NCBI GenBank assembly: GCA_004835665.1
Contig: RBKR01000015.1
Location: 992,001 to 1,056,000 of the forward strand
Direction of reading: 5' to 3'
DNA: 64,000 bases
From: Phoma sp. XZ068
Taxonomy: Eukaryota; Ascomycota; Dothideomycetes; Pleosporales; Didymellaceae
This document shows, piece after piece, positions 13,081-21,931 of this stretch; the stretch's first letter is position 1, and each line of letters begins with the position of its first letter. The notes below the pieces were generated by a model that saw only the letters and a program-made list of their open reading frames with translations, ran no database searches and was not told the origin of the DNA. The position numbers and the translations under genes were made by a program.

Positions 13081-13905
13081 AGAGTTCTCCCTATATTAAA
13101 GATATTAATATCTATACTATAGCTATTATAGTATCTAGCTTATAGCCTAAAGACTATAGATAATACTACTTTATAAAGTTTTTTCTTCTTATATATTTAT
13201 ACTATACTTAATACCTAAACCTCTAGTAGAATATAGGTACTAGCTCTAAGCCTACTTAGCTTCTAACTTTACTCTATAAGCTTAGCTTTATATTCTTCTT
13301 TCTAGATTATTAAAGTTACTATTAAATAGTTATATTATAGTATTAGCGCCTAAGTAAGAGAGCTATATAAAATAAGCATAGCTTATAATTTATAGAGAAG
13401 GTAAGTATTATTCTTATAATCTACCTATAGCTATTCTTACACTATCTTATCTAGTATAAAGTAAATACTATTACCTATAGTTAGAACTTTATAAAGTACT
13501 AAGTTTTCTTTTTTAAGTTCTCTAAACTCTTCTTATATTATCTTATATACTAAAGTATTAAACTCTATAAGTTCTAGTACTTTCTAAAGCACTACTAGTA
13601 ATAGCTATTTTAACTTTAGTTTTTCTAGTCCTCTTAGATCTATATAGTTATCTTAATTTAATATTATATATTAAGGTTCTCCTATAAGAACAACAGGTAA
13701 TTAGAATTATTCTAGTAACTTAGTTAAGTCTATTACTTAACTATAGTTACTCTAAGTAATATATTAGTATTCTATTATAACTTAAGACTATATATATATT
13801 CTCTAAGAGCCTTCTATATTAGTAACTCTATCTTATAACTAGTATTCTTATCTAGATTAAGTATAGTAATATAGAGGAGAGAAAGTATTATAAAATAGGA
13901 AAGAG
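13081..13905. other. A+T-rich RIP-ed DNA without assignable gene
   Basis: No match to the other repeats in the window. The reverse strand between about 13700 and 13200 can be read as a Lys/Glu/Leu-rich stretch with TAA/TAG interruptions, possibly a coiled-coil protein remnant. Composition changes sharply at about 13905 into the gene island. Confidence 0.3.
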
Positions 13906-14200
13906 ACTGTAGAGGCATTATATACGTAATAAGTAATTTAAACTAGCCTACTATTACGTGTTAGAAACAAATAACTGCAGTTGTAATAGTCTTAGGTTAC
14001 TTAGGCGCTGTATTAGCTTATTATCTAGCTCTTCCTAAGAGTCTGTTTGGCATTAGATGCTAAGCCGCTTTTATTAGCCAGTAGGAGCTGCATAACTTTC
14101 ATTACTGCATTTCTGGATTTCTGAGACTCATGCCCGATGGAACCCGTTCGAACATGATTCTCTCCATTAAACCTAAAAGATTCAGAGCAACCTGCAGATT

Positions 14201-14797
14201 TTGGTCGTTGATTCTGGAGAGAGTATCTTTGGTAACGTCCACTTCTCATATAACAACCAAAGGTCAATCTTACGGGGACTTACCTTTACAGCTGAGTCTG
14301 GGCAGAAAACAGCCCTGCTTTGCAACACTGGAATTGGGAAGACGACCATTTTCAAGCTGCAGCTTAGGGTGGCTGATGCTCCGAGTAAATCGATCACTAT
14401 CGATGGCCAAGATGTACACTCTGTCAACGTCAAAGGCACCAGAGACGCACTTGGGATGGTTTCTCAAAGATCAACTATGTTCAATCTGAGCGTCACGGAA
14501 ACTGTCCGCTATGGTCAACCCAATGCATCAATGCATGGTGTTGAACAGGCTTACAAGGCAACAATGATCCTCGATACAATCATGTCAATGGCTGATAGCT
14601 ACGACTCACAGGTTGGCGATAAAGGCTGTCGGCTTTTTGCTTCAGAACCTTGTCCTTGCTCGCACTCTATTAAGAGAACCAAATATTCTCCAGTGTGGGA
14701 ATTGTTTCCGTTGCCAGAAGATTGTATTCCACCACCTAGAAGAACAGTGAGTACTGGATTCAAGCACTGCAAGAGTTCGAATACAACATACCACTAG
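14201..14797 (+). pseudogene. ABC transporter nucleotide-binding domain fragment (ABCB/HMT1-like)
   Basis: The frame shows the order of an ABC ATPase domain: a beta-strand start resembling FGNVHFSYNNQRSILRGLTF, a Walker A site reading GIGKTTIF, and a Q-loop region GMVSQRSTMFNLSVTETVRYG-like, as in half-transporters of the ATM1/HMT1 group. The ABC signature (LSGGE-type) is missing after residues QVGDKGCRL. The following sequence (LVLARTLLREPNIL) is in another frame from about 14648, so a deletion plus frameshift removed the signature. No ATG opens the frame and no transmembrane part precedes it. The fragment ends where an RTA1-type fragment begins on the opposite strand. ABC transporters export substrates using ATP; this copy is dead. 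Confidence 0.8.
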
Positions 14798-15296
14798 CCT
14801 GAAGCAAGAAAGATAAAACGTCACCGCAGACAAAGAGCTTGGTCAACCACTTTCTCTTAACGAGCGCATATTTCTCACCATCAGTAAGCAGGATGATCCT
14901 CCCAAGTTCCATGTAAATGCTTGCAGCAAAGAGGGCAGGCGCAAGTAGCAGAAGAAGTGTTTGCAGAAGGTATGGACCAAGAGTCCAACAGTAAGACTCC
15001 TTCAGAGATAATTCTGCCTATATATCCAATCCACTCGACTGCGGATACCCCGTCAGTAATACGCAAACTTCTTTTACAGACGTGTCTAATAACTTGCAGT
15101 AGTCTCCAATTAGGAAAGGTATAAAGTACCAGGTTTTGGTACGGAAGAGTTGAGATGTGTGCAACAAAGTAGTTGCGGCAAAGATAACAACAAATATTAC
15201 GGCAGTCGGAATGTTTGGGTCGTAGCGGTAGAACTGAAAGGTTGAGCCCTCTTGATTCTGTTGGCCGTTGGGGCATTGCGCGACTGCAGTGGACAT
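14783..15296 (-). pseudogene. RTA1-like membrane protein, truncated and frameshifted
   Basis: From an ATG at 15296 the reverse strand encodes an N-terminus typical of fungal RTA1-domain proteins: FYRYDPNIPTA, then a membrane segment, then TLLHTSQLFRTKTWYFIPF. The next parts, WIGYIGRIIS and WTLGPYLLQTLLLLLAPALF followed by ASIYMELGRIILL, are in other frames, so at least two frame breaks occur (about 15075 and 15000). A GT...TACTGAC...CAG stretch around 15030-15085 looks like an intron but does not restore the frame. The match stops after SFLLQASG at 14783, about half of the usual seven-helix protein, exactly at the edge of the ABC fragment. RTA1 proteins are membrane proteins linked to lipid translocation and resistance to sterol-active compounds in yeast. 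Confidence 0.75.
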
Positions 15297-16467
15297 TGCG
15301 AGTGATTTGAAGTCGCGGAATCGTAAAAAAGAAGCGAAGGTGAAGTTGTTGTCGAAGGGTATGTACAGAGGTTAAAGGTGATTGCGACAATGAATTTCCA
15401 AGCCACTCGCAGATAAAGCAAAATTGGCGAGTTTGCACAGAATCCGAGGATACGTGAATACAGAGAGTAGAGAGGAATTAACGAGGTCAGTAATTAAATA
15501 ACGCCTTGCATATTAGACTTAAGCTATCCTTTCTGGGTGGCGAGGCCCGGAGAATACGTGTATGCGTATGCGTATTAGCCCCACATGGGAGTAAGTTTGC
15601 GTGATGACGGCATGTCATCGGGCAATAGAAAAAGCGGGGTTAGACTAACGCAAGCTAGGAACAGGGTAACTGTCTGATGGTATGATATTCGTGCTATGAT
15701 GTAACTTGATGATATTGATGAGGTGTTTTTTTTTTGTTGTTCAATCGTGTTCCCTTGGTTCAGACTCCTCGGCTAGCAGGCCAAGCTGGGTGGTCCCTGC
15801 CCGATTGTACAGATCCGACCTCACTTCAGCTTATTCGTTTGACAATAGGAAGGTCGTTTTTTTCTCAGGATATGCGTCCTTATGACAGTGTGTTCAAAGT
15901 CCTTGAAGTCTACATTCTTCACGACTCCGGCAATTGCAATGCTGTAGATGCTTACGGAAAGTAGTTTGGTCTATCTTTTATTTATACACGAGTACTACTT
16001 CGCAGAAGCTGGTTTTGCTGCCTAGCTGTTTAGAACGCACTATGCACCTCTTACTAGTGTTAGTAACAGTCTATAAAAGTACTCTGTTATAATGGAAGCG
16101 TACGTCAGGGTTAAAACAGAGCACTGTTAGACTAGCTCTTAAGACTACAGTATCTAGAAGTAGACGCATAGTTAGACGTAATTCTGCTCTTAAGAGGTAA
16201 CTGACATTGTGTTCATATCTTTACACAATGATACCATTTGGAAATGCAAGACATGTTTGTTAGAACTGCACCTATACACAATATCCAATGAACATGTTAC
16301 CCCGACCGCACCCTATAATAATTCCTAGCTTTGCCTTACATCCCCTCAATCTTGCCACAACTTAGTAGTTTATTGTAGGACATTTTGTCTTCTTATATCA
16401 GTACAATCTACAATTGCAAATAGAACTGTCGAAACTGTCGTTTCTAATGCCATGGTGACATCGAAGC
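15297..16467. other. Intergenic stretch without a supported gene
   Basis: Composition is normal, without RIP saturation. A 76-codon frame at 15734-15964 has no recognisable motif and is probably chance. A small palindromic element-like sequence lies at 16046-16198. Nothing else is recognisable. Confidence 0.5.
16046..16198. repeat. Small palindromic, MITE-like sequence (tentative)
   Basis: The ends read ACCTCTTA and TAAGAGGT, an 8-bp inverted pair. Inside, AGTCTATAAAAGTACTCTGTT (21 bases in the window, about 16069-16090) pairs imperfectly with a reverse-complement stretch at about 16113-16135. A target duplication is not evident, so it may be only a chance hairpin. Confidence 0.3.
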
Positions 16468-17490
16468 TTAGTACGGCTTGCCAACAAACCCACGCAAAGC
16501 AGCATGGACGGCATAGAACGCACTCTTAGGGTGGTAAGTTTCGTCGAACATCAATGGTTTCGCACCTGGCAGCCAAGTATAGGCGTGTTTGTCCGTGAAA
16601 CCCCAGAAGCTGATGTCGGTGATGCCTGCATTAAGTGCCTCGTTCAGAACCGCGCTGTAGATATCAGCCTGGAGTGTGTTGTTGTTAGACACATGGACAT
16701 CCATCTCGGCGATCGTCACTTCCAGACCAAGAGCGTTGTAGGACTTGACCATGTCCGTGATGACACCAGGTTCGGGTCCCACCAGTGTGAGATGCATTTG
16801 AAGCGCAATTCCATCGATAGGAACACCGTCCGCCACAAGTGAAGAGACCAGGTTGTACAACTCTTGACGCTTGCCGGCGTTGGTCTCAACGAGGTTCTCA
16901 TTAAGAAAAAGCGTAGCATTTGGACTCGCTGCCCGAGCTATGCGAAATGCTTCGCCGATATAATCAGGACCTAGAACCTTGTAGAAGTCATTCTCGTTAA
17001 GACCGCCGCCCATCGATTTAATGGCCTCGGTCACAACATCCCAGCGATCCAGCTTGCCCTCGTATCGATGCATTACCGCTTCAAAATGATCCGTCATTGC
17101 GCCGAGGAGTGCAGTAGGGTCCGTAATGTTGAGCAAGTAGTCAGGGTTGCAGCAGCTTGAAATAAGCCCGTGGCCTTTAACAACCATGTCATTGTCTTCT
17201 GCAAAGCTCACGAGACGGTCGATCGTATCCCAGTTGTATTGTCCTTTAACAGGATTAAGGAGTGACCACTTCAACTCATTCTCAGGCGAGAGACTGCCGA
17301 ATTGATGAGCGAGAACAGATGCGAACTGAGGGTCTTCTAAATAAATTGGATTGATTGCTCCAGAGCCAACGAGAACATCTTTCCTGCATGCCGCGGCTCG
17401 CAGTGGCGTTGTCTTGTTATTGGAAATAGCGGTGGTTCCAGCAGCAGCGGTAAGTAGGGCTGTGAGAAGAGTAACAGCTCTGATGGGCAT
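16468..17490 (-). CDS. Secreted GH10-family glycoside hydrolase, divergent active-site surroundings
   Basis: An intronless 340-residue protein. Residues 1-21 look like a signal peptide, so it should be secreted. The GH10 fold is recognisable from SPENELKW (68-75), WDVVTEAI (150-157), IAEMDV (260-265) and FWGFTDKHAYTW (295-306). The catalytic acid/base would be Glu155 and the nucleophile Glu262, both present. The Asn normally before the acid/base (xylanase DVVNE) is Thr154. The usual HTLVWH subsite motif is replaced by HGLISSCC (107-114), and the NDYN-type motif reads NEN (197-199). Family members cleave beta-1,4-xylan; fungal GH10 tomatinases instead remove a sugar chain from a steroidal saponin. 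The altered residues make a non-xylan substrate possible, but that is inference. N-glycosylation sequons are at Asn25, Asn121, Asn191 and Asn270. The family assignment is firm, the substrate is not. Confidence 0.92.
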   Translation of the reverse strand: MPIRAVTLLTALLTAAAGTTAISNNKTTPLRAAACRKDVLVGSGAINPIYLEDPQFASVLAHQFGSLSPENELKWSLLNPVKGQYNWDTIDRLVSFAEDNDMVVKGHGLISSCCNPDYLLNITDPTALLGAMTDHFEAVMHRYEGKLDRWDVVTEAIKSMGGGLNENDFYKVLGPDYIGEAFRIARAASPNATLFLNENLVETNAGKRQELYNLVSSLVADGVPIDGIALQMHLTLVGPEPGVITDMVKSYNALGLEVTIAEMDVHVSNNNTLQADIYSAVLNEALNAGITDISFWGFTDKHAYTWLPGAKPLMFDETYHPKSAFYAVHAALRGFVGKPY

Positions 17491-18458
17491 TTTGAACGTT
17501 GTGGACGACTTGTTTGTTGTAGTAACGAGCTGCGCTGATCAGGATGATCAGGTTGATACCACTTCCATCCTGCGTCGTTGAGACATTTATAGATCGCTGC
17601 AAATGAACGCGACAGGGCGGTGCTAGATGTGATGGACGCGCAATGGTCCGTCCTTCTTCATGACGTGGGACTAGATCAAATATATTGAAGTGAGTACAAG
17701 CGGTCAATAACTGCTAACAGCGAGCAACGAGACAAGAGGTACGAGATACGCTCCAAAGGATACAAGTGTGACGATCACGCAGTGATGTAGGAAACATTGC
17801 GCTCAGTCAAGAACACCAGCTGTTTGGCAGCGAAAATTTCCCGACTTCTTCTATTTGGTTTAAACCAACAGTATGTGAACGTTACTGCCGCAGGTGTTAT
17901 GGACAGCGTTAGGCCTTGTGTCTTACTGTCAGTTTTTGCTGGATACCTCCTTGCGGAGAGTTCGTTGCGATCGGGATACTCAAACAGCCCGGTTGGCTCA
18001 ACAAATCATTGATGTCAGAACAGGTGCTATGACACTTTACTACCACGCGTCAGCGGCACTTGCCGGCGCCAGGCAATACTGTAAAATGGAGAACGAGAAA
18101 CGGCAATAGGAGTGGATGAACCTTAGGAAGTCTACGCATCTAGAATGACACGCAACGGCAACTAAACGGGGGGGCGCGTACCGTTTTAGGTTCGTGCAAT
18201 CACCTTGACTCCCCGTGATATCACCCAGTAGGTCGTAATGCGTCATTGGCTCGAGAATATACCGTCATCTCCGTATTTTTCGTGCTGTATTATGTCGGCG
18301 TTTGTGCCTTGCACTATAATTCGCAAAAGGTGACATGCTTTGCATGTTTGGACTAGATGGTCCGGTATCGACACAAATACGCAATGCCCCCATAGCTCCT
18401 GTAAATCGAGAACCGTGGTACGCACTAACAGGAACGAAATACGTCCATACGGGTAAGC
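17491..18458. other. Upstream region of the GH10 gene, no supported gene
   Basis: Normal base composition with only short frames on both strands and no recognisable protein motif. It holds the GH10 promoter and ends at the TA target site of the Fot1-like transposon. A run of seven G followed by CGCG is at about 18169-18179. Confidence 0.5.
17586..17591 (-). promoter_or_regulatory. TATA box of the GH10 gene
   Basis: On the reverse strand the sequence reads CTATAAATG, with TATAAA 96 bases upstream of the ATG at 17490. Position and context fit a core promoter. Confidence 0.5.
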
Positions 18459-18460
18459 TA

Positions 18461-18508
18461 GTTGGGGTACTTTTGGCCTGGGGGTAGATTTGGCCCACCC
18501 AAACCAAC
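18461..18508 (+). repeat. Left terminal inverted repeat of the Fot1-like element
   Basis: Matches the reverse complement of 20194-20241 with about three differences. It keeps a GGGGGTAGATTTGGCCCACCC core and shows no RIP, in contrast to the interior. Confidence 0.9.
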
Positions 18509-18559
18509 TATTACTAACACATTTGGAGTTGTATTTTGACAACAACAGTACTTATATTT

Positions 18560-20140
18560 TCTATATATTATATATAGATTAAAGTGTAGTATTAGCTGCT
18601 ACTACTGCTGCCTTTTCTACCTCTATTATATAAGGTTTCTTAGTATTTTTAGTAGCTTTTTAAGTAGCCCTATTAATAGCAGCTTATATTACTTTAATAT
18701 TACTAAACTACTTATTTTAATTAACTTTAACTTGCTTTCTTAACTGTTTATTTAATAGATAACTAAGTTAATATCTAAGTCTCTTATTCTTAGTTTCTAG
18801 TCTTACTACTTAAGTATTTAAGTATTTAATAGCCTTGCCTACCTTACTAAGTACTATATAGGTACTTTAATTAATAGTATTTATCTAAAGTAGATATTAT
18901 TAAGCTATATATAGATTCTATAAACCTTATAGAGTCTTAAAAATAATATCTAAAGTATTTAATAGCTAATTAATAGGTAGAAGAGTACTTAGTTAGCCTA
19001 ATACTTAGAATAAAAGTAGTACTAGGCTTAGATTATATAGGTAGAGGCCTATAGCCTTCTAACTAGCTTAGATAACTTATTCTAAGAGTACTTTTTCTTA
19101 TATAATATTATATAATATTATAAATTTCTTCTTTTTAATTAGTACTATATTATCTAGTATAGAGAGCTCTTAGATCTTATTTTAATATATTCTTTTTAGA
19201 ATAGAGAAAGAAGAGAAATCTAGTAGCTATAGTATATATAAGGTATAAAGTAGAATATATAGAAGGTATATATTATTAAGTTTATAGAGGATTATAAAGT
19301 TAATTAGAGTATATAAGCTATAGCTATTAAGAAGAAGTAGTCTTAGCTAAGGTAATAATAGAGTAGTATTTAGTATAAAAATATACTATAACTACTTATA
19401 TCTAATCTTATTTAAAGTCTAGCTATTCTCTAATATTATATAGAGCTAATCTAGAACTTCTTTTACTAGAAACTATATAGTTTATAGAAACTTCCTCTTA
19501 AAAACTACTAATACCTATAGTCTCTAGCCTATAGTAGAGATAGTCTTTATAATTAATACCTACTTATAATTCTCTAAAGACTAGATATAAGCCTTCTTCT
19601 TAGTAAAGCTTCTAAGTACTTACTTATTTATATATACCTCTAGGGCAACTCTAGTCTTATCTATATTCTATATATTTTTATATTATATACTTAGCTTAAT
19701 TCTAGTATACTTAAACAGCTTAAGAAAAGCTTAGATAAGGTCTAGATTAGCTACCTAAGCCCTTAAGGCTTTAATCTTTTAGCTAATAATAGAGATAATA
19801 TATAGTTAATATAATAGAAACTATAATATCTATTTATTACTAAGAGGCTTATAATTACTATTTATCTAAAGTATTTAAGCTACTACTTCTTATATATAAG
19901 TGTATAAAGAAGGCTATATATATAAGTCTTTATTAAGTATCTATTATACTAAGTTATCTTCTTACTCTAGAGTTAATTATTGCTAGTATTAATAAGCTAT
20001 TATATATAGAAGTTAACTAGCTACCTAGCTGCGTAGTAATAATTAAGAGATCTTATATACTATAGTAGCCTTCTTCTAGCTTATAAAAATACTAGATTTA
20101 AGATTATAGATAGCGTTTTATATTGCAACTTTATAAGTAT
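18560..20140 (-). pseudogene. Fot1/pogo-type transposase with DDE domain, RIP-inactivated
   Basis: Read on the reverse strand, the frame contains NIDKTRVALEV near 19660, which corresponds to the NMDETGIALGV block of Fot1/pogo transposases around the first catalytic Asp. It is followed by equivalents of the SPENREWVSIIE and ISATG..L.PLVIFKG blocks, and further on of the LPPHTSHILQPLD block. In-frame stops are TAA/TAG at expected Gln/Trp codons, and Glu and Gly of the first block have become Lys and Arg through G-to-A changes. Such transposases cut and paste the element at TA sites. The protein cannot be made from this copy. Confidence 0.85.
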
Positions 20141-20193
20141 CTATTTTAAGTGTGTAGTAGTAGAAAAATAGAGCTTTAAAAACAGTGTGGACG

Positions 20194-20241
20194 CGTTGGT
20201 GGGGTGGGCCAAATCTACCCCCGGGCCAAAAGTACCCCAAC
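20194..20241 (-). repeat. Right terminal inverted repeat of the Fot1-like element
   Basis: Reverse-complement partner of 18461-18508, followed by the TA target duplication at 20242-20243. Confidence 0.9.
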
Positions 20242-20243
20242 TA

Positions 20244-20788
20244 GCTTAAGGCATGCTGGAAATGGCATGTGCGAGTCAGGGTGAGGGATGGAGAGAAACA
20301 TGTTGTAAGGACAGCTTCCACGGGGGTTTGACTTGCGCACCACCGAAGATTGGCTCAGTGGCATCTGAGGGTAGCTCGATTACCCGCGTGTGGCAACATA
20401 TCCTTCATGGGAGAGTGCTGATCCTCATGCGTGGATCAACGGGTGCGTATTTCGTATCTCGGGTCATTCTGCACCCCACTTCTTGCAAGCGGATCCAGAT
20501 TCTGTCAGATGTGCGGTTCCACCTGGGCAAGATCCGATTGGCCATCAGAATCCGTCGCTAAACAGCACTCCGGATCTGACATGAGATCTACAGGGTCCTG
20601 TCTAACATTGTCTAAGGCCTTGGCACCCGCCATTTCGGTTCGCTAAAAGATTCAGTTTTCTTCAATGAGAAACCGAGTGCCATCATCTGTAGCGAACTCA
20701 AGCTTTCTAATCACAACAAACCTCCTCATTGCTTAGCACGAAACTGACTATTAGTAGTTGATCTACTCTAAACACAGTTTCAAGCGTG
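20244..20788. other. Upstream region of the glucosyltransferase relic, no supported gene
   Basis: Normal composition. A 102-codon frame at 20253-20561 and two overlapping shorter frames have no recognisable motif and share the same DNA, so at most one could be real. No evidence supports any of them. Confidence 0.45.
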
Positions 20789-20933
20789 ATGGACCCAAAG
20801 CAAGAGAATGTTGACCTAAATCCTTATCAATATGACAATCGATCTAATGTTGCGGAAATCGACTGGGAGAAGTCCCCGATTTCCGAGTTGAAAGGCTCAG
20901 GCAAGCAAGTGACAGTTTCTGTTGTTGCTCAAG

Positions 20934-20998
20934 GCAAGTCTTTAGGTCCTTGGATCGACATTCAAATTAGCTTACCAACGGTCTGTTATGGCGCTTAG
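20934..20998 (+). other. Predicted GC-AG intron in the glucosyltransferase relic
   Basis: The donor reads AAG|GCAAGT and the acceptor GCTTAG|AC. Removing these 65 bases joins VVAQ to DDGRVSI, restoring a family-like sequence. GC-AG introns are a minor class in fungi. Confidence 0.6.
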
Positions 20999-21151
20999 AC
21001 GATGGTAGAGTATCCATTAAGATTGATTCTGGAAAGATACCAGATACAACAAACGTAATTCCGACTCGATTGAGGCGCTATTCTGTACCCAACGGTAACG
21101 ACCTGGAACCGCCTCGCATGAACATCGTGATCCAGATAGTCGGTAGCAGAG

Positions 21152-21198
21152 GTATGTGATGCCAAATGTTCATTCTATGGCATCTAATAGGCATTTAG
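21152..21198 (+). other. Predicted intron (GT-AG, 47 bp)
   Basis: Donor GTATGT, branch-like TCTAAT and acceptor TTTAG. Splicing yields GSRG-DVQPF, a highly conserved junction in this family. Confidence 0.8.
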
Positions 21199-21350
21199 GT
21201 GACGTACAACCATTCTTAGCCCTAGGAAACGAGCTGCGCTTAGAGGGACACCGAGTACGGATTGCAACTCATGATGTTTTTCAAGACTTCGTGACAGAGT
21301 CTGGCCTAGAGTTCTTTCCAATTGGTGGGGATCCATCATCCTTAATGGCC

Positions 21351-21398
21351 GTGAGTCGCTCCTGTATACGCCTGTGACGCAACTGCTGAATCGTCCAG
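21351..21398 (+). other. Predicted intron (GT-AG, 48 bp)
   Basis: Donor GTGAGT, branch-like GCTGAAT and acceptor TCCAG. Splicing joins LMA to YMVKNPG, as in family members. Confidence 0.8.
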
Positions 21399-21931
21399 TA
21401 CATGGTCAAAAATCCCGGCATAATCCCAAAGTTCAAGACAGTACTTGCAAGATGGTGTACCAAATGCTTGAGGGTTGTTGGAAATCTTGTATAGAACCTG
21501 ATCCAGAGACCAACATTCCTTTCGTTGCGGAGATCATCATTGCTAACCCGCCAAGTTTTGCGCATTTTCACTGCGCACAAGCGTTGGGTATCCCTGTGCC
21601 TGCGACAATGGGTCCTTCGCTTGCTGAGTATCTCGAAGTACCGTTCACATATTGCTGGTCTCCCTCATTTGTGGCAAAGCCTATGGACTGGCCTGAGTAT
21701 ATTGGTAAGTCTCTCCCGGTCGCTCCTGATGAGTATCAGCCTGCTCCGGCAGCTTTGGTACTTTTATTTTCAAATCTGATTTTCAAAAGACGTGTGCGGT
21801 TTCTTTTTTCGTGAAGATCCTGTCTATACTCCTTATCTAGAATTTCAAAATCTTATTGTGGCTCGGTTTGAGGAGAAGAGAAAGAACTTCAGGTGATGAA
21901 GCAAATGAGCTTCAAATTCTATAATTCCGTC

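Larger units (their letters stand above)
18461..20241 (-). mobile_element. Fot1/pogo-type Tc1-mariner DNA transposon, RIP-inactivated
   Basis: A 1781-bp element bounded by inverted repeats of about 48 bp with few mismatches, each starting GTTGGGGTACTTTTGGCC and rich in G+C. TA dinucleotides lie directly outside both ends (18459-18460 and 20242-20243), the target duplication expected for this superfamily. The interior is strongly A+T-rich and encodes a ghost transposase on the reverse strand. The element separates the two gene islands and has inserted into ordinary single-copy DNA. Confidence 0.88.
20789..21815 (+). pseudogene. Sterol 3-beta-glucosyltransferase, N-terminal half only, decayed
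   Basis: Exon structure can be followed from the ATG at 20789: exons 20789-20933, 20999-21151, 21199-21350 and from 21399. Joined exons give QDDGRVSIKID, MNIVIQIVGSRGDVQPFLALG-type sequence (fungal GT28/GT1 sterol glucosyltransferase hallmark), LMA-YMVKNPG and then, in a shifted frame, EGCWKSCIEPDPET and ANPPSFAHFHCAQALGIP. Between YMVKNPGIIPKFKTVL and KMVYQML the frame shifts (about 21424). After ALGIPV about 75 residues of the family are missing before FTYCWSPS. The UDP-sugar-binding C-terminus with its HHGGAGTT motif is absent altogether. Intact enzymes transfer glucose from UDP-glucose to membrane sterols. This copy is a truncated relic lying tail-to-tail with the transcription factor gene. 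Confidence 0.88.

Noticed and set aside
14881..15438. 185-codon reverse frame as an intact gene
   Set aside because: Only its middle (WIGYIGRIIS) fits the RTA1 family; the rest of the family match is in the other two frames, so this is a frame-shifted relic.
15734..15964. 76-codon plus frame
   Set aside because: No motif, no intron signals, and a frame of this length is expected by chance in normal-composition DNA.
17797..18545. Short frames on both strands between the GH10 gene and the Fot1-like element
   Set aside because: No motif or consistent gene structure; one of them runs into the transposon TIR, which argues against a real gene end.
20253..20646. Three overlapping plus frames of 64-102 codons
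   Set aside because: They overlap in different frames, none has a recognisable family, and the region looks like upstream sequence of the glucosyltransferase relic.
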